From: Ophiodon elongatus | Lineage: Eukaryota; Chordata; Actinopteri; Perciformes; Hexagrammidae | Assembly (NCBI GenBank): GCA_016806645.1 | Contig: JACSYO010001326.1 | Location: forward strand, 40,001-104,000 | DNA: 64,000 bases | Reading direction: 5' to 3' | Part shown: in pieces, positions 31,025 through 64,000 of the stretch | How the letters are laid out: every line of letters starts with the position of its first letter | Numbering within the stretch: the first letter of the stretch is position 1 | Notes under the pieces: model-generated | Seen by the model: the letters and a program-made list of their open reading frames with translations, nothing else | Databases searched by the model: none | What the model was told of the DNA's origin: nothing | Program-made: the position numbers and the translations under genes

Positions 31025-32400
31025 ATGTCTCATCAAGAAGTTCAGCTGGACCAGGAAACCTTCTCTTGTTCCATCTGTCTGGATCTACTGAAGGATCCAG
31101 TGACTATTCCGTGTGGACACAGCTACTGTATTAAAACCCACTGGGATAAAGAGGATGAGAAGAAACTTCACAGCTCTCCTCAGCGTAGGCAGACCTTCAC
31201 ACCGAGGCCTGTCCTGCCAGGAGAACATCTGCTCTCGTGATGATGAGGAGATGAAGATGTTGTGCTGCACACAACAGCAGTGCATGTGTTATCTCTGCTC
31301 TCCAGATGAACATTTAAAACTCAAGCCGAGTCGACTAAACATCCAGCAGAGAATCCAGGACAGAGAGGAAGATGTGAAGCTGCTTCATCAGGAGGTGGAG
31401 GCCATCAATCTCTCTGCTGATAGAACAGTGGAGGACACTGAGAAGATCTTCACTGAGCTGATCCGTCTCATGGAGAAAAGAAGCTCTGATGTGAAGCAGC
31501 AGGTCAGATCCCAGCAGAGAACTGAAGTGAGTCGAGTCAAAGAGCTTCAGGAGAAGCTGGAGCAAGAGATCACTGAGCTGAAGAGGAACGACGCTGAGCT
31601 GAAGAAGCTCTCACACACAGAGGATCTCAACCAGTTTCTACACAACTACCCCTCACTGTCACCACTCAGTGAGTCTACAGACTCATCCAGCATCAACATC
31701 TGTCCTCTGAGATACTTTGAAGATGTGACAGCAGCTGTTTCAGAAGCCAGAGATAAACTACAGGACGTTCTGAGGGACAAGTGGACAAACGTCTTACTGA
31801 CAGTGACTGAAGTGGATGTTTTACTTTCAAATTCACAACCAGAGCCCAAGACCAGAGCTGGATTCTTAAAATTTGCACGTGAAATCACATTGGCTCCAAA
31901 CACAGCATACTCATATGTGTTATTATCTGATGGGAACAGAAAAGCAACATTAATGGAACAACAACAGTCTTATTGTAGTCATCCAGACACATTCACTGGA
32001 TGTTTTCAGGTCCTGAGTAGAGAGAGTCTGACTGGACGTTGTTACTGGGAGGTGGAATGGAAAGGAGAAGGAGTTGTTGTAGCAGTTGCATACAAGAATA
32101 TCAGCAGAACAGGGGGCTGGTATGAAAGTGGATTTGGATACAATGACAAATCTTGGGCATTAAGATTTATCAATAACAGTTATATCTTTTCGTACAACAA
32201 TATCCAAACTCCCGTCTCTGGTCCTCAGTCCTCCAGAGTAGGAGTGTACCTGGATCACAGAGCAGGTATTCTATCCTTCTAGAGCATCTCTGAAACCATG
32301 ACTCTCCTCCAGAGTCCAGACCACATTCACTCAAACTCTCTATGCTGGACTTACTCCTTTTATTTACAAAACCACTACTGAGTTCTGTAAACTGAAATGG
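31025..32400 (+). pseudogene. TRIM copy 7, multiply disrupted
   Basis: Starts ATG TCT CAT (MSHQEVQLDQETFSC). The RING has lost three residues including one Cys (SYC-IKTHW), and its last pair reads SPQR in place of CPQC. A large deletion then joins PVL to the B-box 2 region out of frame, removing B-box 1. B-box 2 is shortened. The coiled coil and most of PRY-SPRY remain open in the next frame. A TAG at 32280-32282 replaces a Tyr codon, a 2-base loss follows at about 32310, and the normal stop is TGG. It cannot make a complete TRIM. The coiled coil is still nearly identical to that of the working copies. Confidence 0.92.
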
Positions 32401-34084
32401 ACAGAAGTAATTTGAGGGTTAAACTCTGTTTGAACTCTTTAACTCATTGAGTCTCCATGTTTGTTGCTGAGAGCTGATTGTTGTGGTGTTTCTTCACTGC
32501 AGAGATCAGCTGTCAGTCAAACATTCTGGGCAGTACTTTGACATCTTCTCATGAGTTGTTCTGTAAATGTTTGAGTTCCTGTAGGTGGCGCTCCTTCCTG
32601 TCTGTTTAGCCATGGAGGCTATCACTGCTCATGATGAGGTTTGTTTACCTGAACTGACATTTCTCTGTATGAACATTTAAACTTCTCTGAGCTCTAAATG
32701 TTTGAAGAATATTTGTATTAATGCTTTTATATTGTTTCCACTGCATGTTTCTTAAGAGATAAAACACCAGACTTTCATTTATTCTAGATATATGTTCTCT
32801 TTGTCTATAATTACATGTATTTGTTTGGCAGACCTATGAGCTATTATTAAACTTGACTTTTCATAATCATATTCAATGAGGAGATAATTCATTATTCTCT
32901 TTTAATATGAATGAGATTCAGTTCAAACTGATTTGTGTGGATGAAGTGAATCTGTACATGAAATCATTGATCAAGAGTCATTTAACAGACTTTACTGATG
33001 TGAGAACAAACATTTACATGATGAATAAAAGAACAAAGTATTTTCTTCCTGTCTTCATTTCAGGGTTTCATACAAAGCTGTTTCAAATATGAAACTATGA
33101 GAGTATAACTGAGTTTTCCTCCTGAAACACCACAAATTACAAAGTTCATGTTTAGAGCAGAAGAGCTTTTGTCAGTCAGTCTCTGTCCTTTAAACTTTCC
33201 TCACTAAAACATCTTTGTCACAGAAATGAGCAGGGTTTAATATCACTTGTTGCTTTTTACAACAAAGGGGTTGTTTGTCTACAGAAGATGAATTACAAAG
33301 ACTTAAAAACCTTTAAAATAGTAAGAATTAATTTGGTCAAGTTTGGGTCTGTGGCGGATTTGTTGAGTCCTGACAACAGATATTGTGTAGTTGATTTTTT
33401 ACAATTATTACAATGTTCTTTTATCAGAACTCAAGTCTGAGAAACTTTAACCCACAGCCTCAAACCTCACATTCCCAAATGCTATTTACAACCTGAGAGC
33501 TGATGTGAATACTGTTTGTAAAGTGGAAGCTCTTCTCTACCATCTTTCCCATGTGCCCTGAATGCAGCATCAGTGTTACAGGGTGTGACTCCTTTGAACA
33601 AACTGACAAAGTGTGAAATTACATAATTTAAATGTCTCTTTACTGATGTTTAAAGCTGATAAAGGCTCAATGAAGTTTTTACATGTCTTCCTCTTGTGTT
33701 GTGCCTCAGGTGAAATGTGAAAACTGAAGCACAACACAAGAGGGCGCCTTCATCCTGAAAACCAGGATGTAGTGGAGGTTCAAGCTCCTCAACTCACTTT
33801 GTCTACAGATTTAGTTAAAAACATATTTTTAGGCCTCCGAACGGCCACAGGATAAATCTGGATGGTCATGATATGATCAGAGAAAATTTCTGCTACACAG
33901 CTTTACATCTTATCTTTGCTGTTTTTAATGAAACATTGGATCCTTTTAACCTCAATCAGTTATTTAAATGAGAACGTCTGAGACATTTAGAGGGTTAATC
34001 TGTCTTTGGAGTTGCTAACAACTCATGGACATCTGAAACATGATAACGAGCCCCGACTGCTTTCTTTTAAGAACCTAAAAGGTT
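32401..34084 (+). other. 3' flank of TRIM copy 7
   Basis: No gene. Strongly similar to 4826-6550 after copy 1, including CCTGTAGGTGGCGC at 32578-32591, with many small deletions. Confidence 0.7.
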
Positions 34085-34680
34085 CCCCTCACCCCTTCAC
34101 CCCACGATACTTACCCCTTCATCCCTTCCCCTATGTCCCTTCATCCCTCAACCCTTCACCCCTCAAGCCTCAACCCTTCATCCCTTACCCTGTGTCCCTT
34201 CACCCCACGACCCTCAACCCTTCATCCCTTTGTCCCTTCATCCCACGACCCTCAACCCATCATCCCTTACCATGTGTCCCTTCACCCCTTTGTCCCTTCA
34301 TCCCACGACCCTCAACCCATCATCCCTTACCATGTGTCCCTTCACCCCTCAACCCTTCATCCCTTACCCTACATCCCTTCACTCCAAGACCCGTTCCCCT
34401 TCATCCCTTACCCTATATCCTTTCAACCCACTCCCCTCTCCCCTTCATCCCTTACCCTACATCCCTTCACTCCACAACTCTCACCCCTTCATCCCTTCCG
34501 TTAGATCCTAAACTCCATGACCCTTACCCATTCATCCCTTAACCTACATCCCTTCACCCCACGACCCTCACCCCTTACCCTACATCCCTTCACCCCAAGA
34601 CCCTTACCCTTTCATCCTTTACCCTTCATTCTTTCACCACACGACCCCTCAACCCTTCATCCCTTACCCTATATCCCACC
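34085..34680. repeat. 44-bp minisatellite, second array
   Basis: Same family as 7168-7732: ACCCTTCATCCCTTACCCT with CCCTTCACCCCACGACCCTC. Two larger sub-blocks repeat here (34212-34285 and 34286-34345). The open frames across it are repeat artefacts. Confidence 0.9.
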
Positions 34681-35520
34681 TGTATAAATTCATGTCCCAA
34701 TAATGCACACTACTAACTTTGCTTCATCCCGTCTTTGTGTTTTTTCACCCCACAGGTTTCCATGAATTCGCGATCACATCTGGACCGCGGTCCTGCCTGA
34801 CACCCACCGCTACTTTCATTATTATTAGTAGTTGAATCGCTATTTCTATTACCGATTGCCGTGGTACTAGTGAGTGAACTATCCTTTATTCTTTTTACGT
34901 CTGCTCATTTTGATATGTTTTATATAAATAAACTACATTGTTATCAACCACATTAAATATGATTTTATGTTAAACCTTCATTTCACAACACAAGACTAAC
35001 ATCCTACAATCTAGCTATAAGTATTACAAATACACCCAAAAATAGGATTTTCTACAAAACGTGACGTTTGTTGTAAAAGCTAAGAGTCAATCAGTTCTTA
35101 TATCTGTGGACAGACAGGCATTTCCCATCATGCATTTAGTCTTGCAGTCGGTGGAGTGGGCCGGGCTCTACAAACTGCGGATGCCTCGATCTCATGAGGT
35201 TGACCACGTGTGCATGACGTCAGAGCAAGTCGGGATCAAATCTAACCAGCATGTATTGTGCTGCGACCGCCGGTGATGAATTCTGATCAGGACCGGCTCA
35301 TCTCAAACGAGCCAATTGTTACTTTCCACCTCTGCACGTGACCTAGTTACCTGTCAGCTCAGCTGCTCCCTGTTACTCATCAGCCTCAGTATACATAGTG
35401 GACTGCTGACTCTCATTCTGCCACGTTGTCTCCGTCTCTCAGTGCAGCCTTGCGAACATTTTCCCGTCTTGTTCCACTGACTATGTCTGTTTTTGTCAAA
35501 TACTTCACCTGTTGCAGCCT
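34681..35520. other. LINE-tail remnant and duplicated flank
   Basis: Matches 7733-8480 closely, with a roughly 90-base insertion or retained stretch at about 35165-35230 that is absent there. No gene. Confidence 0.6.
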
Positions 35521-35559
35521 TTTAGCTTCAGGCTACTGGACAATTTAAAATAAATAAGA

Positions 35560-35914
35560 GACACTGTTGAGTTACTGTGCAGTGTCATAGTTTCTAATAC
35601 TCTATTCTTACTGCACATGTAAATGGGAGATAACACACCCTTCCTCTCTTTGTGGAATGCAGTAAAGGCTGAAAAGCCGGTTCCCTCTTCTCCTTGCTCT
35701 CGAACACAGAGAAAACAGTTCCCACCTGTTCACAGATCTGCAGATATAATGGTCGGTGTGAAGGTGAAATGTTGAGCTGATGAACCTCATGATTGCAGCA
35801 AGTGAACAAGAGTGGAAAGAGCAGAGATGTTTTGTCCATCAGACCACAGAGACTGTTTCTGTTCAGAGAAAGTTAAACTATTTGACAGTCAGAAATTCAG
35901 AGGGATCGAGCAAG
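35560..35914 (+). promoter_or_regulatory. 5' flank of TRIM copy 8
   Basis: Resembles the flank of copy 3 (15350-15580) in GGAGATAACACACCCTTCCT and the GCAGTAAAGGCTGAAAA stretch. No convincing TATA box. Probably inactive. Confidence 0.3.
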
Positions 35915-36654
35915 ATTCTGCTGTTCCATCTCTCTGAATCTCTTGAAGGATCCGGTGACTATTCCCTGTGGACGTACCTGCTGCATGAACTGTATTGAAA
36001 CCCACTGGGATAGTCATCAGTATAGTCAGACCTACACCGAGGCCTGACTTGGTAAAAAAAAAAACACCATGTTAGCAACAACTGGAGCCAAAGACCGAAG
36101 CTGGATTCTTAAAATAATCACAAGAAATACCACTGGATCCAAACACAACAAACACGTATCTGCTGTTATCTTACGGGAAGAGAAAAGCAACATTAATGAG
36201 TTGACAACAGAAATATTTTCTTCACCCAGAAAGATTCACTTCATATTTTTAGGTCCTGAGTAGGGAGAGTCTGACTGGATGTTGTTACTGGGAGGTAGAG
36301 AGGAGGAGGAGCTTATGTAGCAGTCGCATCCAAGAATATCAAGAGAAAGGGGAATGGGGTTGAATGTGGATTTGGATGGAATTACAAATCTTGGGCATTA
36401 AAATGTTACATAAACAGTTATATCTTTTGTTACAACAAAGTCCAAACTCCCGTCTCAGGTATTCGGTCCTCCAGAGTAGGAGTGTACCTGGATCACAGAG
36501 CAGGTATTCAGTCCTTCTACAGCATCTCTGAAACCATGACTCTCCTCCACAGAGTCCAGACAACATTCACTCAGCCTCTCTATGCTGGACTTTGGCTTCT
36601 TTATTCGTCTGGAAACACATCTGAGTTCTGTGAACTCAATCGACAGAACTTATA
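35915..36654 (+). pseudogene. TRIM copy 8, RING remnant joined to PRY-SPRY
   Basis: About 35915-36052 is a decayed RING sequence (GAAGGATCCGGTGACTATTC, then TGCATGAACTGTATTGAAAC). The B-boxes, coiled coil and much of the linker are deleted. Similarity resumes at about 36084 with the PRY (GCTGGATTCTTAAAATAATC) and runs through SPRY to about 36654, with several frame changes. It is the most diverged copy and marks the right edge of the array. Confidence 0.88.
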
Positions 36655-36999
36655 AAAAGGGACAGTTGGTTAAAGTCTGTGATTATTACTTATAGCTCAT
36701 TTTGTTTTCATGTTTGTTGCCAAGAGTGGATTGTTGAATAATTTCTTCACTTGAACAAAAATGGCAACCATCACTCATTTTAATATACGCTTGCAATGCC
36801 ACAGTAGCACTCTCTATATGACTGTATGTATATTGTAATATACATACATACAGTACCTCACTTACTGTATATAAACTAATCTGTTACATTAATCATCCCA
36901 TATTTGTTAGAGTACCTTTTGCACTCTGCACTATTGCATTATTTTCCAACTGTCTTACAGTCAACAAATATCATTGTTGTTGTTTTTTCATATATATAG
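36655..36999. other. no gene seen
   Basis: AT-rich sequence with a TATGTATATTGTAATATACATA palindrome-like stretch near 36823-36850. No supported exon. Confidence 0.5.
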
Positions 37000-37225
37000 A
37001 CCTATATATACTGTCCACTCACTGACCAGTTATTTAGGTAAACCTTGCTTACACCCTAGTTCCCGGGTTAGACCCACTTTTTTTTTCAGAACTGCCTTGA
37101 TTATTTTTGGTAGATTCAACAAGGTGCTCGAAACATGCCTCAGAGATTTGACCTGTTACTTGAATCATGCCATATTCCAGCACCCTTTGCACTCCACACT
37201 ATTGTACTATTGTCTGTTTACAAAT
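37000..37225. repeat. interspersed fish repeat
   Basis: CCACTCACTGACCAGTTATTT, then TTCAGAACTGCCTTGATTAT and ATTCAACAAGGTGCTCGAAA, is a repeat I recognise as common in fish, probably a non-autonomous DNA element. Family uncertain. Confidence 0.55.
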
Positions 37226-37229
37226 GTCA

Positions 37230-37400
37230 TTGCCGGGGCGAGGAGAATGTCCAGTTTGGGGATCTCAGATTTGCGGGTCTGCTCTTTGCACATGATGTGG
37301 TTCCGTTGGCTCCATCCAACCGTGACCTTCAGCAGCAGCACTAGGGCAGTTTTCAGCGTACAGAGTACAAAATGGTTTGGGATGAGAGTCAGTATTTTTT
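37230..37400 (+). mobile_element. LINE reverse-transcriptase fragment
   Basis: The reading GDLRFAGLLFAHDVVPLAPS followed by NRDLQ matches the palm region of a fish LINE RT whose usual motif is FADD. Here it is FAHD, so the catalytic aspartate is lost. A short dead fragment, clade not resolved. Confidence 0.65.
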
Positions 37401-37789
37401 AAGAAAAAGAAAAGTTGCTTTTTCACTATTATTTATGAAAAAACAACAGTAAAAAAAAAAGAAAAAAGATTGACGTGTGAATTAATTGCATGAAAAAAAA
37501 CCACATTTGGCCCTTAGTTTATTCAGGATATGTCTGTTCCACAAAACGTGATTGGTTGATGCCTTTATTCATAGTGCGAAAGCTCAGGTGCTTCACAGTT
37601 TATCATGTTTTTGTTTTGTAGGACAACTTTCATGTATGCACAGTAATAAAGTTTTTATTTTTTAAGTAAAAAATAAATAGTCTCTTTTTTAAAAAAAAAA
37701 AAAATTGTATTGACGTCTAAATTAATTGGATGAAAACAAAATAACATTTAACTATGTATTAACGAATACAGCCAAGGCATGACCCCGCC
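37400..37789. other. AT-rich spacer between the TRIM array and zmynd11
   Basis: A-rich runs (37449-37458, 37691-37704) and no supported gene. Base composition changes sharply to CpG-rich at about 37790. Confidence 0.5.
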
Positions 37790-38157
37790 CTACTCTGCCT
37801 CCGATTGGTTTACACTGATGTTCTTAACCTAATCCCCGACCAATCCAACCGACGCAGGCAACAATTACCAGCCAATCAGAGGCCGAGTAGGGCGGGTCCT
37901 ACCGTCGCCAGCGTTCGTAATCTAGCGCCGTGCGCTGCAGTACCGCGCCCCGCCGCCAGAGTTCTCCCCTCACCAGCCCCGCTCGGCTCCGGTGGCGCTG
38001 TTGTCTGTGTTTACCTTCCAGTAAAAAAAAAAAAAAAAAAAGGGTTCCCCACCATCCACAGCCCGGAGACACGCTAATGTGAGCCGCCTCGCCCCTCGAT
38101 CCTTAGCGGATTCCCACCTGCAGCAGCCCGCGTGTCGGTGACACCGTAAAGCAAAAG
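37790..38157 (+). promoter_or_regulatory. zmynd11: zmynd11 promoter and non-coding exon 1
   Basis: A CpG-rich, TATA-less stretch. CCAAT boxes occur in both orientations: ATTGG at 37804-37808, CCAAT at 37840-37844 and in CAGCCAATCAGAGG at about 37870-37883. Exon 1 probably begins between 37900 and 38000. It ends at 38157 (GCAAAAG) before a consensus donor GTGAGT. It contains a run of about 18 A and no ATG in frame with the protein, so it is 5' UTR. High CpG continues into intron 1 to about 38650. Confidence 0.6.
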
Positions 38158-41100
38158 GTGAGTTGTTTATTTTGGGGGAACCTTAAGCGACAACACCTGC
38201 TAGCTCGCTCGCTAGCTGGCTGGCTAGCTGACTAGCTCTCCGTTAGCTTAGCCGGGAACATGGCGCCCTCCAAAACAAACGAGCAGGGGAGCCCAGTTAG
38301 TCGGTGTTGTGGCGGCGGACGGAGCTCCGGGAGCAGCTGGAACACCTCCAGCGTGTCGCTTTGGTTGTACACATCACCTGTGTGAGCTGACAGGTGAGCT
38401 AGCTTGAAGTGCGCCAACCTACCAAGCTAAGCTACGTAGCACAGGTTATGCTAGCGCGCTAAGCGTGCTGGCCTTCCGCGACCGGCCCCTCTTTGTTGGC
38501 ACAGATCGAGTGGGGTTTGTTATTAACGTGACGGGTGGATAACGAGGTGCGTGGTCACGTGTGTTGACCCCCGACAGGTGTGATGACCCGGTGTGGCCTC
38601 CTCGTTGGTGTGTCGGTAACCGTTAGCCGGCTAACGGGAGCCACGCTGCTCCTCCTCACCGTGTGACTGTCACGGTTCATTTCACTCATGAGGTCACTGT
38701 CGGGGTGCTGCTTCTTCATGTGGACTCACGTTTTGCAAGAGCTGTGGGGTTTCTTTCCTGGGCGAGCGGGGGTGGGTGGGGGGGGCAGGGCGCCGTGTGG
38801 TCTCACCGTTTGGCCCCTGGGAGCCTCGTAACCCCCGTGCGTCTCACTAATTGGCTTCCGGTGTCGCACACCTTGCCTAATTGATTGGGGAGCACGTCCT
38901 GTCGCCGTGTAGGTGAGCTCTCTGGAGACAGAGGTGGCACAGGTGTGTGCGTGGCCATGGCACACAGGTGGCCCCTCATGGCACACAAGTCGTGGCACAC
39001 AGGTGGCCCTCGAGGCACACAGGTGGCACGGAACAGGAGCCTCAACGTGTGCAATGTGACCCGTTGCTGTCTCTCTCTGTGACGCTTATGAACCAAAGAA
39101 ATGGGTGAAAACATGTTGAGCCACTCGCCTGAACTTTAAATATCGCAGCAAAACCATTTTTTTTATTTTTCAGAACTTTCATAGTGACAAAACATGTACA
39201 GAGTAAGAAGTAGATAAAAGCTCAAAGACTCCCACTTTGAGCTTTTTATTTTATTATTTCAGTTTTATTTGATTGATGTAATTAAACAGCTCTTCTATTT
39301 GTGCACATTGGAGCACAAACAGCGGAAAGGCCTCACAAAACCTCGCTGGAGATTATTGTTGCATTCAATTGATTCATTTAACACATCCAGAATTCGCAAT
39401 GTCTGAAAAGTGTTGTCTTATTTGTAATTATTATTATTTATTTTTCTGTCAGTTTCTTCCCGATTTGTGCTTCTTTTTTTTTCTTTTTTTTTTCTTTTTT
39501 TCTCAGCACGCTGTTTCCTCTTATAACATGTTAAAATCTGCAAGAAACAACTCAATTTGTAACCATTAAATGCACCGAATAAGAAATCTTCAGTCATATT
39601 TAGACCTAAAGGAATCCAGATGTTGACAATGAGTGCTTAAGGTGAGCCTGACGTGTAACTTTAATATCAGATGTACATTTGTGTCCCTGAAACCTGGCCC
39701 GGAAAAAGCAAAAATAATATATAAAATACTATGTTCAAAGAGATCATCCCACAACAATCCAACCTAATAAACCTTCACTCTGATTATAACCAAAGCATGA
39801 ATCTATCTACATTCCTTGACGAGGACACGTTGCCCGCTTGCTGCCAGTGACCACCTGCTTTGTGTTGATAGTCGCGTGATCTGCTTATTTGCTCTCAACA
39901 CCAAATATGTTTCTCCTGTGTTTTTCCCCCTTTCGCCCTGAAACACACTTTATACTCCAAATGAGAAAAGTGTGGAGATGAAACGTCCTCCCCTAACATC
40001 TGTCGCAGCCTCTTCTCACACAAAGTGCTCTAAAGCTAAGCCTCCTCCTTCGCATTAAGTGTGCTCCGGGCGTTATTACGGTTGGCTTTTGGCTGCGATT
40101 TATGAAAGTGACATCTTAAGTTTCACGGATGGTTAAGAGGAGGACCGCTTAAAATTGGATTTGAAGATATTCAGCGAAGGCCAAGGCTGTGCGCCACAGT
40201 TAAGAGGCAGCCGGTATTATTAAAAAAAGCCTTTGAAGGTCTCTTAAGAGTTTTCTTTGTCATATTCCCTTTTCTGAGCGTCCAGCACCACACGACTGTA
40301 TTTGTTTTGATTTCCACATGTCCCCCGAGGGGAAATGGCCTGTTAAGAATGTCCTCTGAATGACAACAAGACATGATTTAATTACGTCTGATATGTGATC
40401 AATGGTCCGCAGGAGGAATATAGCATGCATGTATGCATGTTTAAATAAACAAGGCTTGGTTAGGACACTTTAGCGTCATTCTAAATGTGATGTTTGTCGC
40501 TTTAGTTTGACCGACATCAAATAGATAATTTGTGGCCACAATAAAGGTCCCTGCAAATATTCCTTTGACTTGTCGTCGCTGTATTAAAAGCCGTTTCCCA
40601 AGAACTTGTGTTTCAAAACATTTCAAACATCTTAAACATGTTTATTGAGCAGGTTTGATTTACAGGTATCCGCTTGGCATTCAATCAGTACAGGAAGAGT
40701 GACAACTAAATAAACTCGAGGAGAGAAAAGGGCAAGAAAAAGCCTTACACGCATATTTGTATCATACTTAAGATTTTACAACAGTGTTAAAGAATTATTA
40801 ATCTTCTTTACATGTACGGTGTTGATTAAGTCACACAGACAGTTTTCTCCTCGTCTGTGAATGTTGTGTTTTTTGTTGTCGCGATGAGGAGGACGGATGA
40901 AAAGTCTCAGTGAGTTTAACTGTTGAAGTGGAGGAGGATGAGTGAGGGATCTGCTTCTAGAACAAAGGTAATGGCTTTAGAAATGCAATGCGTTGAATAT
41001 TAGAATCCTTTTATTTATCTTTTAAGCTACAAATCAGAGCTCAGTTAGGATGATCTTTCTGAGTAAACCATCCACTGCAGGTGTGGACAGATGTTGTTAC

Positions 41101-42202
41101 CTTTACCGTACTTGTATGGAATCATAACGTTATGATATTGGTATATGGTATTTGTGCTGTTTATTATTACATTAGATCTAATAATCGACAGCACAAACAC
41201 TCCAGATTTCTTTCAAATCTGAGTATTTCGTTAAAAATGTAGTTTTTTGTTTCTCTCACATTGTTATTATTATGACTTTTTAATGCAGCACAAAGACCAT
41301 TGGTTTGATTATTCAATGTGCTTATTGCATATGTAGGCGGTCTGAATATTTGGACAATGACCAGAGTGCTTGTCAGGTTTGAAATGACGAAGCTTCACAT
41401 GTCTGAATCGTCCATCTGATCATGCTCAATGGTCAGTCAGGTCTTTGCTCTCGTCCTGCACAGATCACTTAGAAGGAAAACCCCTTTTTCTTTTTTTTTT
41501 TATGATGTCACCCGAGCATAAACCAAGAAACGTAACTTAGTGAAGTGACTACTTCGCAAAATCTGTACAGAAATCACAGTTTGTCCTCATATTTACCTGT
41601 AAAAAAATTATTTGGACAATTTAAAAAAGTTAATTCCCTCCGTGCGTTCATGTAAAAGCATCTCGACGTGTCACAGAACAATATTTCGTGCTCATGGTGC
41701 GATATTATCTGTGCGCTCTAAACGAAAAACAAGCACCTTTTTTTCCTTTTTTAAAATCAAACTTAAAAACCATGTTCGTAAAAAATGCAACATGCAAGTG
41801 TTTGAAAAAGAGACGCATTTCTTTTTGTATGAGGTCACATTTGTAACACGATGAACATTGGTTCAGTTATTTTAATGTGATTACTGCATATGTAATACAC
41901 ATTGCTGATTGGTCTTATGGACTATCTCTTTGCCTGCAAAGAAACACAACTGCTACTGCAACCAATCTTACTACACACATTATTACACAAGTGACACTGC
42001 TGTCATGTTTATGCCATGAATCTGTCACATCATGATAAACAGTACCACTGGCATTCTTTAATTGGTAGTACTGTTACGAATGCGGCCTCCCATGTCTGTG
42101 ATTTTGGTATCTTTTCATTCACAGAACAAAAGAGAATTACATTTGCTGGTTTATTTATTTATTTATTTATTTTTTCCTTTGCCCCCACCCCTCCCCCTGC
42201 AG
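38158..42202 (+). other. zmynd11: zmynd11 intron 1
   Basis: A 4-kb intron. Its first part is CpG-rich with an alternating GCTAGC/GGCTGGCTAGCTGACTAGCT stretch at about 38200-38250 and degenerate GGCACACAGGTGG repeats at 38930-39030. The rest is unremarkable. No alternative coding exon seen. Confidence 0.6.
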
Positions 42203-42207
42203 TTGAG

Positions 42208-63543
<21,336 letters not shown>

Positions 63544-63631
63544 ACAAGCCCCGCCCCCTGACTCCTCCCCCTTTTCACCTTACACAGCACGCCATTGGCT
63601 CTCGTCCTCTCCGCCTGTCAGTCAGTGTCTA

Positions 63632-63672
<41 letters not shown>

Positions 63673-64000
63673 TCCCTCCTGCTTCTCTACTTGCCTTCCT
63701 GAAAACTTTGTGGACCCAACGTTTTCTGCGTGAAAAGACCGATTTGTTTCCCTTTTTTTGTGTTTTCATTTTGTTTTCTATTATTTAATATACCCATTGT
63801 ATTGATTTCTATATTATTATTATTATTGTTGTTGTTGTTGTTGTTGTTTTCTCCTCTGGATCGTGGACAGATGGCTCAAACGCAGAGTTACGGTATGATT
63901 TTTGTTTTTACTGAAGTGCTGATTTTGAGCTTGTGTCAGAGAATGTGTTATTTAAGTGTGTAGTAACAGACGAGCGTTTAACTGAATACATTTTATTACC
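63544..64000 (+). other. zmynd11: zmynd11 3' UTR, continues past the window
   Basis: Contains a CA repeat (63632-63669) and a TTG repeat (about 63824-63847). No AATAAA is seen before the window ends. Confidence 0.7.
63632..63669. repeat. CA microsatellite in the zmynd11 3' UTR
   Basis: About 19 CA units roughly 90 bases after the stop codon. Confidence 0.95.

Overview
The window is vertebrate nuclear DNA and almost certainly comes from a teleost fish. It has split genes with GT-AG introns, many long CA/TG/CT microsatellites, short DNA transposons, L2-like LINE pieces, and a tandem array of finTRIM/TRIM16-like genes, a family greatly expanded in fish. All recognised genes lie on the + strand. 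Everything here comes from reading the sequence; no database search was possible.

Layout. (1) 1-620: last coding exon and 3' end of epdr1 (mammalian ependymin-related protein 1). (2) 2.2-36.7 kb: a tandem array of single-exon TRIM genes (RING, two B-boxes, coiled coil, PRY-SPRY) in various states. Three are intact: 9619-11295, 18404-20077 and 26495-28165 (558, 557 and 556 codons). One is open but has lost the end of its SPRY domain (15581-17119). Four are broken or partial: 3153-4825, 14440-14668, 31025-32400 and 35915-36654. The copies sit in duplicated blocks that share 5' flanks, 3' flanks, a LINE insertion and a 44-bp minisatellite. The array therefore grew by segmental duplication and decayed by small indels and unequal exchange. 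(3) 37.8-64.0 kb: zmynd11 (BS69), a reader of H3.3K36me3, from a CpG-rich promoter and non-coding first exon to the MYND exon and the start of the 3' UTR. I place 14 constitutive coding exons that join in frame to 661 codons, plus a probable in-frame 24-nt microexon.

The TRIM genes are probably cytosolic E3 ubiquitin ligases, and several family members act in interferon-driven antiviral defence. Their RING/B-box/coiled-coil coding DNA is nearly identical between copies, while differences gather in the SPRY binding surface. This fits homogenisation of the catalytic scaffold with diversification of the target-binding end. zmynd11 is an unrelated single-copy nuclear gene with large introns full of microsatellites, minisatellites and MITEs.

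The points most worth a second look are: the zmynd11 microexon directly behind a roughly 100-nt CT tract; the abutment of long dinucleotide repeats on several zmynd11 reader-domain exons; a Q/N/S-rich insert after the PWWP domain; a duplicated unknown open frame upstream of two TRIM promoters; G-quadruplex-forming minisatellites; candidate CTCF motifs in the TRIM 3' flanks and in zmynd11 introns; and several MITEs with clear inverted termini.
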